Assembly: GCA_000702085.1 (NCBI GenBank)
Contig: JNKP01000006.1
Location: 124,001 to 188,000, forward strand
Reading direction: 5' to 3'
Source of the DNA: Lachnospiraceae bacterium P6A3
Lineage (GTDB): Bacteria; Bacillota; Clostridia; Lachnospirales; Lachnospiraceae
DNA: 64,000 nucleotides
The notes beneath the pieces were generated by a model. The model did no database searches and had not been told where the DNA came from. It was given only the letters and a program-made list of their open reading frames with translations. Made by a program: the position numbers and the translations under genes. Positions 61,287 through 64,000 of this stretch are shown here, piece after piece. The stretch's first letter is position 1. Each line of letters opens with the position of its first letter.

Positions 61287-62615
61287 ATGTTTTCCAGAAT
61301 TCTCATTGCCAATCGCGGTGAGGTTGCAGTCAGGATAATAAGGGCCTGCAAAGAAATGGGAATAGAGACCGTTGCCGTTTATTCGGAAGCGGACAAGGAC
61401 GCCCTCCATGCGGAAATGGCAGATGGTTCTTACTGCATCGGGGGCCCTCTGGTAAAAGACAGCTATCTTAACATAGACGCTATTATTACGGTTGCCAAAA
61501 AGACGGGAGCCGAAGCTGTTCATCCCGGTTACGGTATGCTTTCGGAAAATCCTGCGTTTGCGGCAGCATGTGAAAAAGAAGGACTGGTATTTATCGGACC
61601 GTCTTCAACTGTCATGGAGAAGATGGGACAGAAGGAAGTCGCAAGAAGCATTGCAATGAAGTGCGATGTTCCCGTTGCAAGCGGAAGCGGGATATTAAAG
61701 GATGCGGATGATGCAAAAAAACAGGCGGAAAAAATCGGTCTTCCGGTAATCCTGAAGGCAAGAGCAGGAGGCGGAGGCAAGGGAATCCGTATCATACGTT
61801 CCGAAAGCGAGATAGAGAGCAGTTTTTCACAGGTGCAAAAAGAAGCGATTAATTCATTCGGAGACGACGGAATCTTCATGGAAAAATATCTTGAGCATGT
61901 TAAGCATGTCGAGGTTCAGATCCTTGCGGATGCAGCCGGAAATGTGCTGATCCTGGGTGACAGGGATTGCAGCGTTCAGAGAAGAAACCAGAAATTGATA
62001 GAAGAATGTCCCGCACCTGTTTTAAGTGAAACGACAAGGGAGCGCATGTACGATGCCGCAAGAAAGCTTGCTTCCGAAGTCGGATATGTGACTGTCGGAA
62101 CTGTAGAGTTTCTCGTGAAGGGCGAAGAGTTTTATTTTATGGAAATGAATACGAGGCTCCAGGTTGAACACTCGGTCACGGAACCCGTATGCGGCATAGA
62201 TATAGTTGAATGGCAGATAAGGACTGCAGCGGGAATTACGCTTCCTTTTTCGCAGGAAGACATCGGAAGAAAAAGGCATGCGATCGAGTGCAGGATCTGC
62301 GCGGAAAATTCCGATAACTTTACACCTGCGGTAGGAAAGGTTGAGATGCTGCACATTCCCGGAGGTGTCGATGTAAGGTTTGATTCCGCTTTATATCAAA
62401 ACTGTGAAGTAACTCCCTTTTATGATTCCATGCTCGGCAAGCTTATAGTCTGTGCAGATACAAGGGACGGTGCGATACGCAAGATGAAGAGCGCACTTTC
62501 GGAATTCGTACTTGTAGGCGTTGAGAATAACAGGGAAATGCACATGAAGTTTCTTGAAAATGAGGGATTCATAGTAGGAAATTACGAATCTGACATTTGT
62601 GAAAAGGTTCTGTGA
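61287..62615 (+). CDS. accC: Biotin carboxylase subunit of acetyl-CoA carboxylase
   Basis: 442-residue ATP-grasp enzyme that carboxylates the AccB biotin with bicarbonate. N-terminal ILIANRGEVAVRIIRACKEMGI, glycine-rich ATP loop KARAGGGGKGIRI, metal and bicarbonate site FMEMNTRLQVEHSVTE, and C-terminal GKLIVCADTRDGAI. Length is normal. The start follows the fabZ stop by one base. It ends near accD with TGA overlapping a possible GTG start. Confidence 0.95.
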   Translation: MFSRILIANRGEVAVRIIRACKEMGIETVAVYSEADKDALHAEMADGSYCIGGPLVKDSYLNIDAIITVAKKTGAEAVHPGYGMLSENPAFAAACEKEGLVFIGPSSTVMEKMGQKEVARSIAMKCDVPVASGSGILKDADDAKKQAEKIGLPVILKARAGGGGKGIRIIRSESEIESSFSQVQKEAINSFGDDGIFMEKYLEHVKHVEVQILADAAGNVLILGDRDCSVQRRNQKLIEECPAPVLSETTRERMYDAARKLASEVGYVTVGTVEFLVKGEEFYFMEMNTRLQVEHSVTEPVCGIDIVEWQIRTAAGITLPFSQEDIGRKRHAIECRICAENSDNFTPAVGKVEMLHIPGGVDVRFDSALYQNCEVTPFYDSMLGKLIVCADTRDGAIRKMKSALSEFVLVGVENNREMHMKFLENEGFIVGNYESDICEKVL

Positions 62616-62617
62616 AA

Positions 62618-63451
62618 ATGGAATTAAAGAAATTATTCTTAAAGGCTAATAACGAATTGGAAAATTCGGGCACCGGAAGCCGTGACAGAAAAGTCGCATG
62701 CAGGAAGTGCGGCAGGAAAAATACTGTTACCGGGATCAGGAATAACAATTTTGTATGTCCCGACTGCGGCCATTATTTCCAGGTGAGGGCAAGGCGCAGA
62801 ATCTTGATGCTGACTGACAGAAGAAGCTTTGTGGAAATGAACAGGGATATAAAATCCGTTAACACACTCGGATTCCCCGAATATGATGATAAGCTTCGCA
62901 CTGCAATGGAAAAGAGCAGGGAGAATGAAGGAGTTATCTGCGGAGAAGCGGATATAGACGGACATAAGGTATGTATCTACTCCATGGATTCGAATTTTAT
63001 GATGGGCTCCATGGGCGCAGTGGTCGGAGAGAAGATCACTTCTTTATTCGAATATGCAACTGTTCGGAATCTGCCTGTTCTGGGCATAACCGTATCGGGA
63101 GGCGCAAGGATGCAGGAGGGAATGATATCCCTGATGCAGATGTCCAAGGTCTCCGCGGCGGTAAAACGTCACTCCAATGCAGGAAATCTATATATTGTTC
63201 TTCTGACCAATCCGACTACGGGAGGAGTGGATGCAAGCTTTGCGATGCTCGGAGATATTACACTTGCGGAACCCGGAGCAAGGATAGGATTTGCCGGTCC
63301 CAGAGTTATAGAAAAAAGTCTTAACAGATCGCTTCCGAAGGATTTTCAAAAGGCGGAGCGGGTTCTTGAATGCGGATTTATCGATGCGATAGTGTCACGC
63401 CGCGATCAGAAAGCGTATATCGCAAAGCTTCTTATAATACATGGTATGTGA
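62618..63451 (+). CDS. accD: Acetyl-CoA carboxylase carboxyltransferase beta subunit
   Basis: 277 residues. Zinc ribbon CRKCGRKN...CPDCGHYF (Cys28, 31, 47, 50), then the crotonase-like carboxyltransferase domain with GSMGAVVGEKIT, VSGGARMQEGMISLMQM and GFAGPRVIEKSL. The start is uncertain: GTG at 62612 gives a GTGA overlap with accC and a better-spaced AAAAGG, while ATG is at 62618. It works with AccA, encoded next. Confidence 0.93.
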   Translation: MELKKLFLKANNELENSGTGSRDRKVACRKCGRKNTVTGIRNNNFVCPDCGHYFQVRARRRILMLTDRRSFVEMNRDIKSVNTLGFPEYDDKLRTAMEKSRENEGVICGEADIDGHKVCIYSMDSNFMMGSMGAVVGEKITSLFEYATVRNLPVLGITVSGGARMQEGMISLMQMSKVSAAVKRHSNAGNLYIVLLTNPTTGGVDASFAMLGDITLAEPGARIGFAGPRVIEKSLNRSLPKDFQKAERVLECGFIDAIVSRRDQKAYIAKLLIIHGM

Positions 63452-63473
63452 TCTTTAACAAACGGAGATGCAG

Positions 63474-64000
63474 GTGTTTAAGAATTCTATTGATACAAAT
63501 GATGATTACGGTATCGTACTCGAAGCAAGATCTGACAAGAGACTGACAGCTACGGATTATATCGATGCGCTTATTACGGATTTTACGGAGTTCCACGGTG
63601 ACAGACTGTATGGTGACGATAAAGCGGTGATCGCAGGTGTTGGTTTTCTCGGAAACCGTCCGGTTACAGTTATAGGAATAGAGAAGGGTAAAAATACCGA
63701 GGACAGGATATTCAGGAATTTCGGAAGTGCGCATCCTGAAGGATACAGGAAAGCGCTCAGACTTATGAAACAGGCAGAGAAGTTTAAGAGGCCCGTGATC
63801 TGCTTCGTTGATACTGCCGGTGCTTTCTGCGGGATCGATGCGGAAGAACGCGGGCAGGGAAGAGCAATCGCGGAGAATCTTTTCGAGATGTCAGATCTTA
63901 AAACGCCGATCATTTCTGTGGTCATAGGAGAGGGCGGAAGCGGAGGCGCGCTTGCTCTGTGCCATGCGGATCGTATATGGATGATGGAGGATGCATATTT
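63474..64000 (+). CDS. accA: Acetyl-CoA carboxylase carboxyltransferase alpha subunit, 3' partial
   Basis: Open to the window end. The translation reads [13 protein letters not shown]..., then [50 protein letters not shown], the conserved [18 protein letters not shown] and [20 protein letters not shown], all AccA blocks. GGAG (63464-63467) abuts the ATG at 63468, so GTG at 63474, six bases further, is the better start. The remaining third lies beyond the window. Confidence 0.93.
   Translation, partial: MFKNSIDTNDDYGIVLEARSDKRLTATDYIDALITDFTEFHGDRLYGDDKAVIAGVGFLGNRPVTVIGIEKGKNTEDRIFRNFGSAHPEGYRKALRLMKQAEKFKRPVICFVDTAGAFCGIDAEERGQGRAIAENLFEMSDLKTPIISVVIGEGGSGGALALCHADRIWMMEDAY

Noticed and set aside
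56273-64000. Expected fabH or fabT at the head of the fab operon
   Set aside because: I read the region on both strands and neither is present; fabH must be elsewhere or replaced.

Overview
This is bacterial chromosome, most likely from a motile Firmicute of the Lachnospiraceae (Butyrivibrio-like). Supporting signs are the clostridial-type fab/acc operon with FabK, an S-box leader on metK, a DUF6033-type protein, strong AGGAGG ribosome sites, and promoters resembling the flagellar sigma-28 class. The genus is inferred from gene style, not measured. I saw no rRNA, tRNA, phage or insertion-sequence transposase.

Layout. 1-5314: glycogen phosphorylase (5' end outside the window), an aconitase-family hydratase and an SseB-like protein. 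5373-10232: a structured leader, an EF-hand-like protein, a lipoprotein, plsC and murA. 10251-12797: SAM-I riboswitch, metK and glf. 12859-16178: a FliD-like protein (minus strand) and guaA. 16294-19720: an accessory island in which two arrays of 62-bp-periodic hairpin repeats bracket three AT-rich genes (PD-(D/E)XK nuclease-like, DUF3795-GNAT fusion, methyltransferase). 19724-28604: TetR/ketopantoate-reductase-like pair with palindromic operators, a GH31 glycosidase, a 30-bp-arm perfect palindrome, and a two-component system with an ABC exporter (Bce-like). 28686-38519: a four-gene signalling operon (HD-GYP, propeller hybrid kinase with HPt, double-receiver regulator, divergent HD-GYP). 38540-40794: padR / membrane protein / DUF4097 operon. 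40871-46091: DUF6033 gene, then a minus-strand operon of a channel-like protein, a lone cyclic-nucleotide-binding protein and a lipase-D-Ala-D-Ala-ligase fusion. 46290-52297: diguanylate cyclase, dehydratase-like Fe-S protein, NhaP antiporter, TrkA and a histidine phosphatase. 52348-55125: a second hybrid kinase. 55149-64000: a MerR regulator divergent from acpP-fabK-fabD-fabG-fabF-accB-fabZ-accC-accD-accA, cut by the window end.

How the genes fit together. Three themes recur: cell-envelope and lipid synthesis (plsC, murA, glf, fab/acc, the Ddl-like fusion), cyclic-dinucleotide and phosphorelay signalling (two HD-GYP, one GGDEF and two hybrid kinases with HPt), and cation handling (channel-like protein, NhaP, TrkA).

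The most unusual item is the pair of hairpin arrays. Units are 37 bp with exactly 25-bp spacers, in two arrays of 9 and 5 full units, each ending in a similar half unit. Stem-closing base pairs co-vary. I cannot assign this to a known element class. Next in interest are the MerR-type promoter (19-bp spacer containing an inverted repeat) in front of the fab operon, and the channel / cNMP / lipase-Ddl operon.
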